Below are positions 31,352 to 32,011 of a DNA stretch of 32,011 nt, one piece after another. The position numbers were made by a program, and so were the translations under genes. Location of the stretch: the NCBI GenBank assembly GCA_945907755.1, contig CAMDTN010000028.1, positions 1 through 32,011 on the forward strand. Direction: 5' to 3'. The DNA comes from Singulisphaera sp. GP187 (GTDB lineage: Bacteria > Planctomycetota > GCA-002687715). Under the pieces are notes generated by a model, which made no database searches, had not been told where the DNA came from, and saw nothing but the letters and a program-made list of their open reading frames with translations. The first letter of the stretch is position 1, and each line of letters opens with the position of its first letter.

Positions 31352-32011
31352 ATGACCGAGTCGAATCTGCCGAATGCCAGCTACTGGGCCGACAACCCTT
31401 GGGCGCGCATGAGCTTTTCGCGCTTCGCGGCGCACCGCCGATGCCCGGCTTGGTACCGGCACACAGCCTTGGATTGGCACGCCACATGGACCACGCCGCC
31501 GCAAGAAGCGGGGCATGTGGTGCAGGATGTGCTGCAAGCGGTGTTCGACAACAACCCCGCAACGGATGTCACGGCCGAAGATTTGGAAGGGCGTGCGGCC
31601 AAGCGCGTGGGCATCAATTTCGCGAAGGCGTGGGGGGCGGCGGTGCAAACCTACGCGGCCAACCCGAATGCGGTGGGTAGCTTCGATATCAGCGAGGAGC
31701 AATACGCTGGCTATGCGCGCCAAGGACTGAAGTTCCACACGGCGGAAGTGGCAGCGTGGTTGCAAGACCGTCATCCGCGCACTGGCGCACGCATCGGGTT
31801 GCCGGCTTTCGGCGCAGTTGGCGATGCTTGGGTTGCGGTGCGCCCGTGGCATGCGCCGGAAGCGGTGCCGGGGGAGCACTGGAACGAAGTCATTCCGCAA
31901 GGCTGGTTCCAAGGGCAATACGATTTGGTTTACGAGTGGACAGGTGCGCGGCGCATTGTGGATTTGAAAGCCAGTTCCGGCAGCAGTGTTTTTTCCAGTG
32001 AGATTGGGCAC
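31352..32011 (+). CDS. PD-(D/E)XK nuclease-superfamily protein, 3' end beyond the window
   Basis: The frame opens at the ATG at 31352 and is still open at the last base, giving 220 residues of an incomplete protein. The start MTESNLPNASYWADNP leads into SFSRFAAHRRCPAWYRH, the S-x-S-R-x...C-P lead-in typical of Cas4/RecB-type nucleases. The active-site strand follows at about 196-208: GQYDLVYEW, then RIVDLKAS, fitting D...(D/E)-x-K with D before the hairpin and DLK at its end. GGAG lies 12 nt upstream. Such proteins act in DNA repair or recombination, but the missing C-terminus prevents assignment. It is divergent from the membrane protein gene. Confidence 0.75.
   Translation, partial: MTESNLPNASYWADNPWARMSFSRFAAHRRCPAWYRHTALDWHATWTTPPQEAGHVVQDVLQAVFDNNPATDVTAEDLEGRAAKRVGINFAKAWGAAVQTYAANPNAVGSFDISEEQYAGYARQGLKFHTAEVAAWLQDRHPRTGARIGLPAFGAVGDAWVAVRPWHAPEAVPGEHWNEVIPQGWFQGQYDLVYEWTGARRIVDLKASSGSSVFSSEIGH

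Overview
This is a GC-rich bacterial chromosome segment with tightly packed genes. It holds 26 protein genes that I can support, one of them running off the right edge, plus the possible tail of another gene at the left edge. I see no tRNA, rRNA, CRISPR array, insertion sequence or phage gene. The respiratory genes suggest Planctomycetota or a neighbouring phylum: a SCO-DUF420 fusion, a Rieske / split cytochrome b / very large multihaem cytochrome c / HEAT protein / ferredoxin cluster, and a cupredoxin gene at the head of the oxidase genes. That assignment rests on recalled gene content, not on a search.

The main result is two genes that each read through an in-frame UGA and look like selenoprotein genes. 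The first (3448-4434, + strand) is a secreted TlpA/thioredoxin-like protein whose active site reads W-U-G-P-C. The second (15718-15966, - strand) is an 82-residue membrane protein inside the oxidase operon with a U-P-N-C motif; without UGA recoding it is only a 21-codon ORF. In both, exactly 17 nt after the UGA, a stem presents a GGUC loop closed by a C-G pair. This is the layout of the bacterial SECIS element read by SelB. The selA/selB/selC/selD genes are not in the window and must lie elsewhere if the call is right.

Layout. 1-3378: possible tail of a gene, a hotdog thioesterase, oligoribonuclease on the - strand, and a POT-family peptide transporter. 3448-4434: the seleno-thioredoxin. 4448-11244 (- strand): a CzcCBA/CusCBA-type tripartite efflux operon preceded by a His-rich membrane protein; its permease favours GAG for Glu, unlike the genes around it. 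11252-14537 (- strand): two cytosolic peptidases, aminopeptidase P and leucyl aminopeptidase, which with the POT transporter suggest growth on peptides. 14632-23108 (- strand): an aa3-type oxidase operon in transcription order cupredoxin, coxB, coxA (A2-type), ctaA, ctaB, coxC, subunit IV, the small selenoprotein, SCO-DUF420. 23109-23454: a divergent control region with a sigma70-like promoter and an 18-bp perfect palindrome. 23455-30283 (+ strand): Rieske protein, cytochrome b6-like subunit, a subunit IV-like protein with an altered PEWY motif, an octahaem membrane cytochrome c, a HEAT protein with an embedded lipoyl-like segment, and a 2[4Fe-4S] ferredoxin with its own apparent promoter. 30291-32011: a membrane protein with a cysteine-less thioredoxin fold (- strand) and the start of a PD-(D/E)XK nuclease (+ strand).

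How the parts fit: the bc-type complex would oxidise quinol and pass electrons through its haem-c domains, and perhaps through the periplasmic cupredoxin, to the CuA site of the A2-type oxidase. CtaA and CtaB make haem A. SCO, DUF420 and probably the small Sec protein mature the CuA site, where a strongly reducing UxxC thiol-selenol would suit the reduction of SCO or CoxB cysteines.
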